A stretch of DNA of 64,000 bases from Rhabditophanes sp. KR3021 (taxonomy: Eukaryota > Nematoda > Chromadorea > Rhabditida > Alloionematidae): positions 5,394,001 to 5,458,000 of the forward strand of contig CAUJLY010000001.1 in the NCBI GenBank assembly GCA_963281155.1. Direction: 5' to 3'. A program made the position numbers and the translations under genes. Below are positions 23,636 through 33,829 of this stretch, piece by piece. How positions within the stretch are numbered: the stretch's first letter is position 1; each line of letters begins with the position of its first letter. The notes beneath the pieces were generated by a model that was not told the origin of the DNA, did no database searches, and saw only the letters and a list, made by a program, of their open reading frames with translations.

Positions 23636-24265
23636 ACCTAGATTGGAATTAAAAAACGAATTTGATTATGTAAAGAGAACAGAAAATAATAATATACATT
23701 CTCTATGTATTTTTGATGAAGTAAAATTTAAACTAGAATTCTTTAAACAAAGTCTATCTTTTTAAAATAGTGGCACGATATGCTTTAGGCTAGACTATAT
23801 CAATTTGTGTGAACAAAGCATCTTTTGTTAAGATTGATCAATATTAAAATATCAACTGATTGTTTTCTGTGGATAAATTATATACTATTAAATTTTGTGA
23901 TATTATAAAAGTTGAAATACTCTGTTTAGTATATAAATTTATCTCAAATAATCATAACTCCGATGTATTTTAAATTTCATGGTTAAAATTAGTTTTCCTG
24001 TGAGGGATTAAAGATTAAGTTCATAAACTTTTGAATATTAAATAAATTGTTTAGAAAGGATCACAGGATTTTTAATATTTGATGAATCCCTTATAAAATA
24101 GTTATTAATATAACATAAACACATGAAATAAGTAGTAGATATGCTTCGAATGAAAATTTATATTTGATGAATTACTTCCTTTAAAACATTTTTAGTGCAA
24201 AAGTTGCTACAATAAAATTTTGAATGAATTAAATAATGCTTAATAAGTTAAAACTTATATCCAAA
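23636..24265. other. Intergenic, 0.63 kb
   Basis: Between the GT49 start and the GT92 stop, same strand. AT-rich, no gene seen. Confidence 0.5.
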
Positions 24266-25871
24266 TCAAAAAATCGTCCATGTATTTTCTGGATAGAGAA
24301 AATTAGTTTTCTCGATTAATTTAAAATTATTATAGCAAAAATCTAGTCCTTCATTAGAGATTGTTGAAAATCTCATTTCACCAATACACTGTCGATATCT
24401 CCATGCATACTTTTTGATAAAATCATAATCGTTTTCGATTTCGATTGGGATGGTTAAGTTTTTGGCATGGACCTTAAAGTTAGAGTCTAATTTTTTTAAA
24501 TAGTTCTTATAATACGTTGATGCAAATGTTTTCGGTTTCTTTTTCTTTGACTTTATCAAAACACCGCGAAAGTGATGAACCCGACCTTGCTCCTTCGTCA
24601 CATCAAATTGAACGAACTTTTGGTTTGTTATTTTTCCACTTTCAGTATCTAAATGTGAGTGAGCATGAAAATTAAATATAAACTCAGGTCTAAAAACTAA
24701 TTTTGAGTAAAATTTCCGACCAAACGCGTCTTCAACTGTAATGTCATCTAATATTTTGAATTTTAATTTGTTGGCATCATGCATTGACTTCCATATTTGC
24801 TTTGATTTGACATTTGAACTTAGAAAACTAAAAGTTGAAATTGAATTTTTGCGTTCTTTTGATTTCTTTTCTAAAAAATGCAATAGACTTCCATACTTAG
24901 GGTTAACAATAATATTTTCATCCAAATCACATTGAATCACGTATTTTACCTGGTATCTTGCCTTGTATAAACAATCAACCATTGCAGCATTTGCTAAATA
25001 CCGGTGTGCAAATCTATTGGGGTCATAGCCGCTTCTTTTCGGCAATGCTGACCAGTCAACTATTACGATTTTGATTTTTTTCACCTTTTTCATATAATGG
25101 GATAGTACTTTCTGAACACCCAATGATATTGATGTTTTGTATAAATATACAACTGTAACTTTATTAAGAATTGATAATTCCAAAAATCTGATCATTTCTA
25201 AATATTTGTAGTACCTGTAAATATTCGGAGTTTAGGTTCGCTACATTCTTATTTATATGTCAATTATGTATTATATTTGAATTATGTATCTTTATAAGGT
25301 GACTGATTTCATCAGTTTCTTTTGCTATGTTTTGAATTTTATAAATCGTTTAAAAATTTTTACATACCGATACATGGGTTGAACACATATTCCTAACTGG
25401 TGTGCATAAGTTTTAAAATTCATTGGTCTACGGATGTCTACAACGCTTAAGTTCATATGTTTTTCAGAGGATCCATCTGATATATGGACTGTTTCCGGAT
25501 TTTTGTTTGTTTTAGGTATTATACTTGTAACTCTCCCAATATAACCATAAATTGTGAAGCCAGGCCTAGCCTTCTTATTTGGACATTCATTTGTGTCACA
25601 TTGAAATTTGATGGCAGTTTCAAAGCCATTATTTGAAACAAAATTTAGTTTGTTTCTGAAAATAGATTTATCTCATTTATGACAAAACTAACTTGTTTTT
25701 GAAATGTTTGGCCAGGTTAAATCTGATCTCTTTATCAGAAACCCGATAAGCAGTATATACATAGAAATTTTTATCCTTCGAATTATCTAAATACTGTGGT
25801 AGTTTTTTCGATGTTGGATTTTTCTTGCAATTTATGAATAGGAAAAAATAACATAAAATAATGTATCTCAT
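24266..25871 (-). CDS. GT92 (DUF23) family glycosyltransferase
   Basis: Three exons, 25693-25871, 25368-25655 and 24266-25214; 471 aa. Short hydrophobic N-terminus (YIILCYFFLFIN), then the GT92 opening NFYVYTAYRVSDKEIRF, a linker strand region with CPNKKARPG, then the core: ICVQPMY, YYKYLEMIRFLELSILNKV, VYLYKTSIS, VDWSALP, ANAAMVDCLYKARY, and VIQCDLDENIIV, whose D-L-D-E is the metal-binding DxD site. GT92 enzymes add beta-1,4-galactose, for instance to core fucose in nematodes, in the Golgi; the family is strongly expanded in nematodes. Substrate not inferable. Intron 2 is 153 nt. Confidence 0.88.
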
Positions 25872-26262
25872 ATAAATAGATTTGTAGAAAAATAAATATT
25901 TTTACATAAAAAACAATCTTTATTTGAAAACTAGAATTATTTATACGCTACTAATATTGAAGTAAATGTTCTATGCAAATAAAAGTCTATTTCAAATTAC
26001 AAGAATTACAACGAACTGTTAATAAACAATCATAATATTTCCAAAGACATATTTTGAACTGGTTTAATTTTTCTTGTATATTCATCAAGAAATGTATGCA
26101 ATCATGTCTGTTAAGTTGTATTTAATCGTAATATTTTTAAATTGAAAAACATCTACAATTGGTATTTATTTAGTTATAAAGTAAATTACAATTTTTTATT
26201 TATTAAATTGATTATGTAATTATAAAATATATGTAGACAAGATGCTGCAAACTATTCGTTGA
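25872..26262. other. Intergenic, 0.39 kb
   Basis: AT-rich spacer before the secreted peptide cluster; nothing recognised. Confidence 0.5.
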
Positions 26263-26412
26263 TTATCTTTTGCCGTACCATGATGAGTATCCATAAGAAG
26301 GGTAGCTGTTGTAACTGTAAGGCCAACTATAGCCGGAGTACCAATATTGGGCCTGACTTAAAACGAGTAGAATTACTAAGCAGAGTAAAAATAGGAAAAA
26401 TCTTGAATTCAT
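26263..26412 (-). CDS. Short Tyr/Ser-rich secreted peptide with C-terminal GKR (amidation signal)
   Basis: Single exon, 49 aa. A strong signal peptide (FLFLLCLVILLVLSQA) is followed by 28 residues rich in Tyr, Ser and Trp with pairs of YSY, YPS and SSWY, ending exactly in Y-G-K-R before the stop. Gly-Lys-Arg at the end is the classic site for dibasic trimming and C-terminal amidation, so a peptide ending in tyrosine amide is predicted. Comparable in style to nematode neuropeptide-like/antimicrobial peptides of the YGGW group, though not clearly homologous. Same strand as the following secreted genes. Confidence 0.7.
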   Translation of the reverse strand: MNSRFFLFLLCLVILLVLSQAQYWYSGYSWPYSYNSYPSYGYSSWYGKR

Positions 26413-26776
26413 ATTAGGTAGTTAACTTGATATCAGTTGTGCATAATTAAGACAATGAGAGGCTTTTTATAGTATGAATTAAATTAATAATAAACAAAAA
26501 TATTTTTATACTTTTTCCTAAATGAACTCGACCTCTGCTTGTAATTAAACTTGAAGCTTGAGAAATTTTATGTAAATAGCTGAAAAGAAGAAATTATGGT
26601 TTTTAATGCATTATTTGTGACTGTTTAAATTTTAGGCATATGACTAAACCAAAAAATATTTTGATCAACAAAGATTTGGCAAAGAGCAGTTTCTATTTTT
26701 AATTTGTTTTGCGAATGAAAAATATAACAAGTGTCACGCAATTTATTTACAGAAATACAAATGAACGATAAAACAA
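26413..26776. other. Intergenic, 0.36 kb
   Basis: Spacer between two secreted-protein genes; nothing recognised. Confidence 0.5.
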
Positions 26777-28176
26777 TTAACCACGTTTGTGGTTTTTGTT
26801 AGTAGAACGATGTGGATTGTAGCGACGGGGAACAGGACGGTGTGGATTATGGCGAGTTGAAGCAAGACGATGTGGTTGGTTTCGAGCTGGTGAAGGATGA
26901 TGTATGGCAGGATTAGCCTCTAGAATCTGAACATGTATAGATTATAAAAATTACTTACTTCTGCCCCGTGGAGTCTGTACTCTTAAAGGCCTTGGTCCTC
27001 GATTACTTAATGCAAACGTTCTTGATGGCCTTATAATTTGTGCTTTAATATGATTCATATTTCGGCCATTTGCAGGTTTGGTAATTCGAGGTTTTTGAAT
27101 GTTTCTGGAGGGGTCATTTCGAGGAGTTTTTGGGATTCCAAAAGGACTAACTCTTTGAGTTTTGGTATTTGCAAGAGGATTACTAATAATATGCTGAAAT
27201 TGATGACGATTTCCTATTTCTCTTCGATTATGTAGATTTGGATTACCATAAGGAAACGGCTTATTATTTCTCTGAATATTTTGTTGCTTGACAATTGCAA
27301 GTAAACTTGTCCTCCCCCAAAGCGATCATTGCCTCTCATAATATTTCTATGCCGTCCGCCACCATTTCTCATCAATGATCCAAAAAGAGCTGGATTCCTA
27401 TGGTTGTTTGAAATAAAAATATTATTAGTGCCAATAAAATTGGGACCATTGTAAATGTTGGCTGTTCGACTTCTATATCTTCTGCGCATTAGCATCCCAT
27501 TAATATGATTCCAATTATTGCCAAACATTTGAGAACTACCTGAGTATCTTGAGCCACCCATCCATCTTCTTCCATAAAAGAAGCCATTCCGCCTCCAACC
27601 AATTAAGCTTAATCCTATGAAAACCGGGACAGGGATAAGAGGATTTATTATTGGAGGCATATAAATGGGTCCTTCTGGAAGATACGTCGGTTCATTATAT
27701 CCATCCAAATATACGGGTTGCAGATTTTGTGTTTGAAGAATGTTCATATTTTCAGTAACTACTTCCACACAATTACCATATTCAATATTAATTTCATTGC
27801 CATCCGTTGTTATTCTCGTTTCTTTAAAACTTACTTTTTGGGAATCGTTCTTTAGTGTTGTAAATTGTGAACTTTTGGAATTAGTACGCATCAACCAAAA
27901 TTCATTATCTTCAGTTATTTTTGAAAAATCCCACTGCCCGTAAACATTTTTTGTTGCTCTCACCAAATCACCAAGAATATTTTGCTCATCTGCATCAACA
28001 GTCCATGCAACAGTGCAATCAATGTTGTTTACATAATCTGTATCTAAAGGAGCAAAGGATGGAAGTTGTTGACTAGTAGTTGTGGTAATGGAATTAGTTT
28101 GCAGCGTCTCGATACTTTGACCAAAAATATTATCAATCAAAAGAAGTGCAAACAATTTGAACAACACTGTTATCAT
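26777..28176 (-). CDS. Secreted low-complexity protein, Asn/Arg/Gly-rich C-terminal half
   Basis: Three exons proposed, 27307-28176, 26959-27271 and 26777-26919; 441 aa, phase closed. Signal peptide MITVLFKLFALLLIDNIFG. Residues about 35-170 look globular (CTVAW, YGQWDF, FWLMRTN, IEYGNCVEVV) and hold two cysteines. Then comes a Pro-rich stretch (YLPEGPIYMPPIINPLIPVP) and a long tail rich in Asn, Arg, Gly and His, ending in RYNPHR-type repeats. The first intron is uncertain: a 35-nt intron (27272-27306) keeps the tail composition uniform, but a 53-nt one joining ATG|GTAATC to the acceptor before CATATT also keeps frame. Last intron is 39 nt. No family recognised; extracellular matrix or cuticle-like role is a guess. 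Confidence 0.65.
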
Positions 28177-28418
28177 AATAAGACGGAAGTTATAATGCAA
28201 AGTTAAATTTAATATTTTCTTTTATACTATGCAAAAAATACGCAATTAAAAATGTAGGCAGGGTAATTAAATCTTTAAACTTATTTGCTAAGTAAATAGT
28301 CTCAACTTCTATCGACTATAAAATATATACATTCTCGTAATAACTTCCATGAAAAATATATCCATTTTGGCAAAATTTATTTGATAAAGAAGATAAAAAT
28401 AGATATAATTTGTCAAAA

Positions 28419-29012
28419 TCATCCCCACCAATTTCTTCTTGGTTCAAAAAAACCACCAGAAAAGGGGGAATTTCCGAATCTACCACCCATGCGATTCCAT
28501 ATATTGTGATGATGGAAATTACCTACTAATCGGTCATTTGATGGATGTCTACCGCCATTATTTGTTGGGTTTCTTCCACCACCATTTGATGGATTTCTGC
28601 CATTTGATGGATCTCTACCATTCGATGGATCTCTACCATTCGATGGATTTCTGTCATTCGATGGATTTCTGTCATTCGATGGATTCCTGCTATTTGATGG
28701 ATCTCTACCATTCGATGGATTTCTGCCATTTGATGGATTTCTACCACCGTTATTTGATGGATTTCTACCACCATTATTTGATGGGTTTCTACCACCATTA
28801 TTTGATGGATTTCTACCGCCTCCATTTGATGGGGTTTTATCTTCATCTGTAGTATCAATAGCTCCGGGTGGACCTCTTATTCCTTCACTTTTGCGTTCAC
28901 CATTGTCTGTTCGATTTGGTTTACCAGCTCTTTTACGATCTCCATTAGGTTCGGCAGCTTCGTGGAAATAAATCAAGCACACTAGAATTAATACGGCCAA
29001 ATAAAACTTCAT
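28419..29012 (-). CDS. Secreted RNPSN-repeat protein
   Basis: Single exon, 197 aa; start at 29012 gives signal peptide MKFYLAVLILVCLIYFHEAA. Residues about 65-160 are tandem copies of (N)GGRNPSN and GR(N/D)PSN, 6-8 residues each, encoded by 18-24 bp DNA repeats at about 28545-28830. The C-terminus is Gly/Phe/Arg-rich (GRFGNSPFSGGFFEPRRNWWG). No cysteines in the repeats. Disordered, hydrophilic secreted product; function unknown. The same repeats produce open but meaningless frames on both strands, which I left out. Confidence 0.75.
   Translation of the reverse strand: MKFYLAVLILVCLIYFHEAAEPNGDRKRAGKPNRTDNGERKSEGIRGPPGAIDTTDEDKTPSNGGGRNPSNNGGRNPSNNGGRNPSNNGGRNPSNGRNPSNGRDPSNSRNPSNDRNPSNDRNPSNGRDPSNGRDPSNGRNPSNGGGRNPTNNGGRHPSNDRLVGNFHHHNIWNRMGGRFGNSPFSGGFFEPRRNWWG
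28545..28830. repeat. Coding minisatellite, 18/24-bp units
   Basis: About fifteen head-to-tail copies of an 18-bp unit (plus strand ATTCGATGGATCTCTACC-like), some extended to 24 bp by an added ACCATT. Units differ by one to three bases. It lies wholly inside the RNPSN-repeat gene and all changes keep frame. Confidence 0.85.
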
Positions 29013-29334
29013 CTCTATCAAATATGGAAATGATAACTTAACCGAAAAGGCAACGTAATCCGTTATAAAATAACTAATTCATAAATAAGAGAATTAACGC
29101 TTTCATAAACTACTTTTTTATCATATCACATCTGACCTTTTTCAAAAGGATATTTTCATGAAAATCAGTCATTTTGATAAAACAAGTATTAGTGTTTGGC
29201 AAACTTAATCATTTAAAGTCATTTTTATTTAAAATAGATATTTTTATATAATAATAGTGTTAAGTCAATGCATAATTTGATTAAATGACATAGTTTGATG
29301 ATCTGTGTTTAAAGAGTAGAACGAAGTTTATATC
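29013..29334. other. Intergenic, 0.32 kb
   Basis: AT-rich spacer; nothing recognised. Confidence 0.5.
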
Positions 29335-29658
29335 TTAATTAAACATATTTCTTCGTAAGTATAATGGCCTTCTTACTGCATTAATAGAATGTTTCAAATA
29401 AATTGATTGTCTTTGTAAAGGGTTAATAGGAAACTTTGAAAAAATGGCATGTCTTCTTAACGTATTCACAACAGGCTTCGAATAAATGCGTGGTTTTAGA
29501 AAATTGAATTGTTTTTTTATGGGTCTTCTTAAATAAATTATTCTTCTTTGACGCTCAAATTTATTTTTGTAAATTGGATTTCTCGGGTAACCATAAATAT
29601 ATGTTGAAACATGTAATAGTAAAGAAAAAAATAAAAATATCACAAATAATAATCTCAT
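29335..29658 (-). CDS. Small basic secreted protein
   Basis: Single exon, 107 aa; the start at 29658 gives signal peptide MRLLFVIFLFFSLLLHVSTY. The mature part is strongly basic and has three imperfect repeats of about 18 residues built on a R-R-x-I/L-Y-x-K/R-x-P-I/V-x pattern (R-R-P-I-K-K, T-L-R-R-H-A-I-F-S-K, L-Q-R-Q-S-I-Y-L-K, V-R-R-P-L-Y-L-R-R). No cysteines. Many dibasic sites could release short peptides. No family known. Confidence 0.65.
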   Translation of the reverse strand: MRLLFVIFLFFSLLLHVSTYIYGYPRNPIYKNKFERQRRIIYLRRPIKKQFNFLKPRIYSKPVVNTLRRHAIFSKFPINPLQRQSIYLKHSINAVRRPLYLRRNMFN

Positions 29659-29765
29659 CAAATATTTGTTAAATTAAAAGTGCAAAATAAAACGACTTAG
29701 AGTAAAATTTATTATTTATTATTTGACATCAAGTGACATATTAAAACAATGAAGTGTTATAAACT

Positions 29766-29966
29766 TTATATTGTTAAGTGAACGTTTCTTTTTCCACGAT
29801 TCCAATTTTTATTACTACCTCTTGAATATTTAGCTGATCTCCACGAATATTTAGCTAAACCTGCAGGATTCCATCTTTTGACAATAGAATGGAATTTTTT
29901 AGATTCTGTGTTAGATACAAATAATATTATGACACATAATAAAATAAAAGTAAATTGAGTACGCAT
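29766..29966 (-). CDS. Small secreted peptide precursor with GKR site
   Basis: Single exon, 66 aa. Signal peptide MRTQFTFILLCVIILFVSN. The remainder has a KR site (SIVKR) and a GKR site (WNRGKR), bracketing a stretch of about 28 residues with repeated K-Y-S motifs. Cleavage at both would release an amidated basic peptide; this is inference from the motif layout. Not recognised as a known neuropeptide family. Confidence 0.6.
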   Translation of the reverse strand: MRTQFTFILLCVIILFVSNTESKKFHSIVKRWNPAGLAKYSWRSAKYSRGSNKNWNRGKRNVHLTI

Positions 29967-30106
29967 GTTTATTATAAAATTAAAAATGAAATTACTTTAA
30001 TATACAATTATTTTTAAAGATTGAATGCACTGATACGACAATTTAAAAAAGTTTAGGTAAACCTATTTTTGAATGATCAATGAATAAGCGTGAATACTGA
30101 TTGTTT

Positions 30107-30454
30107 TTATCCGTAATAGTTGTAATAAGGATATGAATAATAGTTGTAATTTGGATAACTGCTGTAGTAATTGTTGTAATTAGGATAACTTCTATAATAA
30201 TTATTGTAATTGTAATTAGGATAACTCCGATAATAATTGTTGTAATTGTAATTAGGATAACTTCGATAATAGTTTGGCCGGAAAAAGCTTTGTCGACCAC
30301 CACGCATTGCAAGTCTGACTATACTAGAACTAAGTCTAAGGATTCCTCTTTTTATCCGCACATTAATAATTCTTTCGTTGGACAAGTCCTCACTTTTAGA
30401 ATGTAAAATACTTAACAATGATAAAACAATAAGCATAAACAGTGTGAATCTCAT
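30107..30454 (-). CDS. Secreted Tyr/Asn-rich repeat protein (YYRSYPNYN repeats)
   Basis: Single exon, 115 aa. Signal peptide MRFTLFMLIVLSLLSILHS, a KR site at residues 34-35, an R-G-G-R segment, then three copies of a 12-residue unit Y-Y-R-S-Y-P-N-Y-N-Y-N-N and degenerate versions ending in YYNYYG. Encoded by 36-bp repeats at about 30130-30270. Composition resembles the 26263-26412 peptide (Tyr, Ser, Pro), which suggests a related structural or antimicrobial role, unproven. Confidence 0.7.
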   Translation of the reverse strand: MRFTLFMLIVLSLLSILHSKSEDLSNERIINVRIKRGILRLSSSIVRLAMRGGRQSFFRPNYYRSYPNYNYNNYYRSYPNYNYNNYYRSYPNYNNYYSSYPNYNYYSYPYYNYYG

Positions 30455-30721
30455 ATTAGATCTGTTGAAACATTATAGAATAAGTAATTACTATTAGGCA
30501 ATTTAAACAAAAAAAAGAATCAAACGCCAATGGTTTTTAATAAGCACTTCAAGACCAATTTGTAAAATAAGTAAATGTTTATTTGAGAGAATATAAATCC
30601 ATTCTAAAAATTAGTCTTAAGTGCAAATATAATTGAAATGTGCTTGAAAATAAATAAGTATCATACAAATATAAATTGCGTCAGCATAGTTCATTTTTTT
30701 AAATGGTTTTAGTTTTGTTAT

Positions 30722-30892
30722 TCAGTTTTTGACATTCGACCAATGCCTTTTCAAACGAGATTGATCTTTGTTATTTATTAGTCGATCTTTAGGTACCGAA
30801 AATTCGTATACATTTAATACCTTAAATTGAACATAAACAATAACTTGAAGGTAAAACAATGCAATAATAATAGCTAAATTAAGTGTCTTCAT
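30722..30892 (-). CDS. Very short secreted peptide precursor
   Basis: Single exon, 56 aa. Signal peptide MKTLNLAIIIALFYLQVIVYV, then about 35 residues with one dibasic site (R-L-K-R) that would release the C-terminal H-W-S-N-V-K-N. It has the same orientation and size as its neighbours. Too short to assign; it is kept because of the signal peptide and position. Confidence 0.5.
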   Translation of the reverse strand: MKTLNLAIIIALFYLQVIVYVQFKVLNVYEFSVPKDRLINNKDQSRLKRHWSNVKN

Positions 30893-32060
30893 TGAATTAA
30901 AAATTTGAAAATGTAGAATATAATATTTTTAAAGATATCCATTTAGTAATTGAAAAGTCTGCTTATCCCCTTATAGCTTGTCGTTTTTTTATTTGTTTTA
31001 TGTGTCTTTTTAATCAACTCACAACATTCATCTATTTCTATTAAAAAACGATACATTTGTTCAAAATATATTTGAAGCAAGTTTTATTTTGTTCAAAACT
31101 GATTTGAAGATTTTGATAACTGATAAAGTTTATAAATTATATGGATCACGAGCTTTTACTTATTTTAATTGAATTTTGAAGGACGATCGTCTTTTGTGTA
31201 GCAAAAACAAAGCAGTGTTGACACTTCTAAAGCAATTGCGTAGCGACTGAAAATTTTTAACTTTCTTAAATAGTTCTAAATAATAACTATTTGTATGACA
31301 TACGTTCAAACAGATATATAGATCATTTGAAATACAAGATATTCTGATAACAATTGTGCATACACATTCTGCTTTTAGTTAAAGCTCAACAATGATATGT
31401 TATCATTTTTACCAACACCACGAAATATATTAAATAATGATTTTGTGATCTGAGAGGAAATAAACGCTTCAGAAATGAAATTAATTGCAGAGCATTTCAA
31501 TTTGCCTGGGATTTGATAACATTTAGCAAGAATATTACATTTACATAAATGATAATTTAATAAAATGACTTATGAAAAACACGCTTATTGAATCTCATTT
31601 ATCAAATTGGTTTTAATGGATGCTAAGAGTTACATTTATTCTCGTTTAAAATGCCTGATTTATTTGTGGATAGGCAAACATGTATTCTTTTTGAATAAGC
31701 TGAAATAATCGAACGAAATTTTATTAAAAACCCCGAGCTCTAGTTAATTATACATATCCGAATATTGAAAGAAATGAGATTGATGAGTTAGACGAGGCAA
31801 TTAATAACGGAGGGTTAAGAAGAATAGTAAAGTCAAAGAGATATCACTTTTTGCTTTTCAACAACCTTTAGTAATAAAATTAAATTGAACACTCAACGTT
31901 TTGAAAGTAAAAATGTACAATTATTCATATATCCACAGAAACTGAGCAAAAATATGAAACTACAACATTATGATTTGTGTTAAGGTTGATCCATTGCTAT
32001 ACGGATTGATAATTTGTTGTAAGCGTTGATAGTCGTAAGAATTGATATAAAAACTAAAAA
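30893..32060. other. Intergenic, 1.2 kb
   Basis: AT-rich. A 46-codon open stretch on the plus strand near 31730-31870 (VNYTYPNIERNEIDELDEAI...) looks mildly coding but has no start codon of its own. No other signal. Confidence 0.35.
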
Positions 32061-32150
32061 CTCATTGCAAGAACTAATAAGTCATTCCAAGAATTGATAA
32101 GTCATTCCAAGAATTGATAAGTCATTCCAAGAATTAATAATTCCTTGTAA
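32061..32150. repeat. 20-bp tandem repeat
   Basis: Unit GTCATTCCAAGAATTGATAA. Copies start at 32081, 32101 and 32121 (last with one change), with degenerate copies at 32061 and 32141 and weaker ones back to about 32000. Noncoding. Confidence 0.85.
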
Positions 32151-32520
32151 GATTTGACTTCAGTTATCTTGATCTAATTTGTCCGATAAACATAAATAGT
32201 TATTTATGATTGAAAAATGAGACCTCACAGACTGTTCACAAGAAGCGAGCAAATAAAAGCAATCTTTAGAAAAATCAGAAAATTTGAACGTCTTCTTTCA
32301 TTTATTTATCACTCACTTTTCACGGCTAGTGCTTTACCAGTATGTACATTTGGAGATGATTTGTGCCAGAGGTTCACTTTAGGTAGTCTCAGATGTCTTT
32401 TAAACCAAAGTACGTAAGTAAATGTGTGGTTAATTAACTAATTTATTGCGGGGGCATTGAAGGCGGTATTGGCAACGTAAACGTATGCTAGCTCATTCTA
32501 ACTTTTCATTTCGTGAAAGA
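32151..32520. other. Intergenic, 0.37 kb, with one unassigned open frame
   Basis: A 66-codon frame at 32217-32417 ends beside a good donor (GTAC|GTAAGTAA) but has no recognisable family or partner exon. It may be the first exon of an undetected transcript or chance. Confidence 0.3.
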
Positions 32521-33316
32521 ATGTCGAAAGTACTCTGTTCTTTAAATAGATTTATTGTGAACACTTTATTGTTCCTTCTTCTAGCCTGTAATTCACTTGT
32601 ATTAGCGAAACAAAGTGCTTTAACCAAAAATGTAAGTTTTAATTAGTTAAATAAATTATTATTTCGCAGGATGTGCAAAAATGCTTCAAGAAGTACTTGA
32701 ATTTGTATGAAATGACAGTCGACCATTTCCAACAATTGCCCGACATTTTTGCCTTGGAAGTCAAAATACCTACTTTTCATACTCCCCATTGTGATCAAAA
32801 TGTCAGTCTTTTAAACGACTGTCTCGAAGGAGAATTGTCAGACTTAACTGCTGACTTTTTCCGCAAAAATTTCAATACAACTAAGAGGAACTCAGTCTAT
32901 TACTTCAGTATTTTCTCAACATTGTTTTTCAGTTGTGAGAACCCCAGTGGCGCAAATTGTCTTCATGTTTATTCAAACAGATTGGATGAGATTACAAGCT
33001 CATGTTTTGAAAAAGTCGACTCATTAGTTGACAGAGAGGGGTATTGTGAGGAGTTCGAAAATTCCTTGCATTGCTTATTACGTACGGTTTAATAACGACT
33101 TGCGACGGCTTAAAATCCATCTTTAAGCTCATATTTTGATAATTCTATTACAACCTGCTTTTTACAGACAAAATCAAATCTGTCTGCGGCGCGAGAGTTA
33201 GTCTTTTTGTCTGCGAAACAACTAAAGGCATCAAATTCGGTCACTACAGACCCGGATGTCTTAACAAAGAAGACACCTGCACGGCTGTCTCCGCATACGT
33301 CAAAAGAGTCAGATAA
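32521..33316 (+). CDS. Secreted T20D4.11-like domain protein
   Basis: Three exons, 32521-32631, 32670-33081 and 33168-33316; 223 aa. Signal sequence with FIVNTLLFLLLACNSLVLA. The mature protein has the nematode T20D4.11-like (DUF19) cysteine layout: VQKCFKKYLNLYE, CDQNVSLLNDCLEGE, FFSCENPSGANCLHVY, SCFEKVDSLVDREGYC, HCLLHKIKSVCGARV, LFVCETTKG and TAVSAYVKRVR. Choosing the donor at TTAC|GTACGG puts the last exon in the cysteine-bearing frame; the downstream GTTTAA donor would not. Found almost only in nematodes; function unknown. Confidence 0.8.
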
Positions 33317-33829
33317 TCCACATTTCAAGAATACAGTATAATACGCTAAGTCTAATTGCAATTTTTTCTCTTACTTCTAAAGCAGTTGCCTAGAATCTTC
33401 CCAAATATAAAATTTAATAGTTGTTGATCAAAATAAATTTATAGGACAAAATGTCGTTTCCAAGAAAATAATTTGTACTAATGTCAGTTGACAAACAGAA
33501 GTTAAATTAAAAATTAAAAAAAGCATTCAAATAATAGATGATTTATTTCTATATATTTAGCGTTAAAGAAACTAATCTTTGTTAGTTTATACAAGCATAT
33601 TAAATGAATAAATATATATGTATGTAATAATATGTATATCTGTCATTTATAATGATGATTTTGACTTTGACAAATTTTATTATAGCATAAAAGTTACACC
33701 TTAACATTTTATTAACATGTCCCGAAGATCATTAAATTCCTTTGAAGGAATATATAAGGGTAATCTTATCATTCATTCACTCAATATTTGTCATATAACT
33801 TTTCATTGAATATATTTGGCTTTTCGATA
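33317..33829. other. Intergenic, 0.51 kb
   Basis: AT-rich promoter region of the lectin gene; TATATAAGG at about 33752 is a plausible TATA-like element. Nothing else seen. Confidence 0.4.

Noticed and set aside
27307..27330. Frameshift mutation in the Asn/Arg-rich secreted gene
   Set aside because: The change of frame is explained by a 35-nt (or alternatively 53-nt) intron with usable splice sites.
28439..28858. Long open frames on both strands over the RNPSN repeat gene
   Set aside because: They are frame shadows of the tandem repeat; they lack signal peptides and have unnatural repeating composition.
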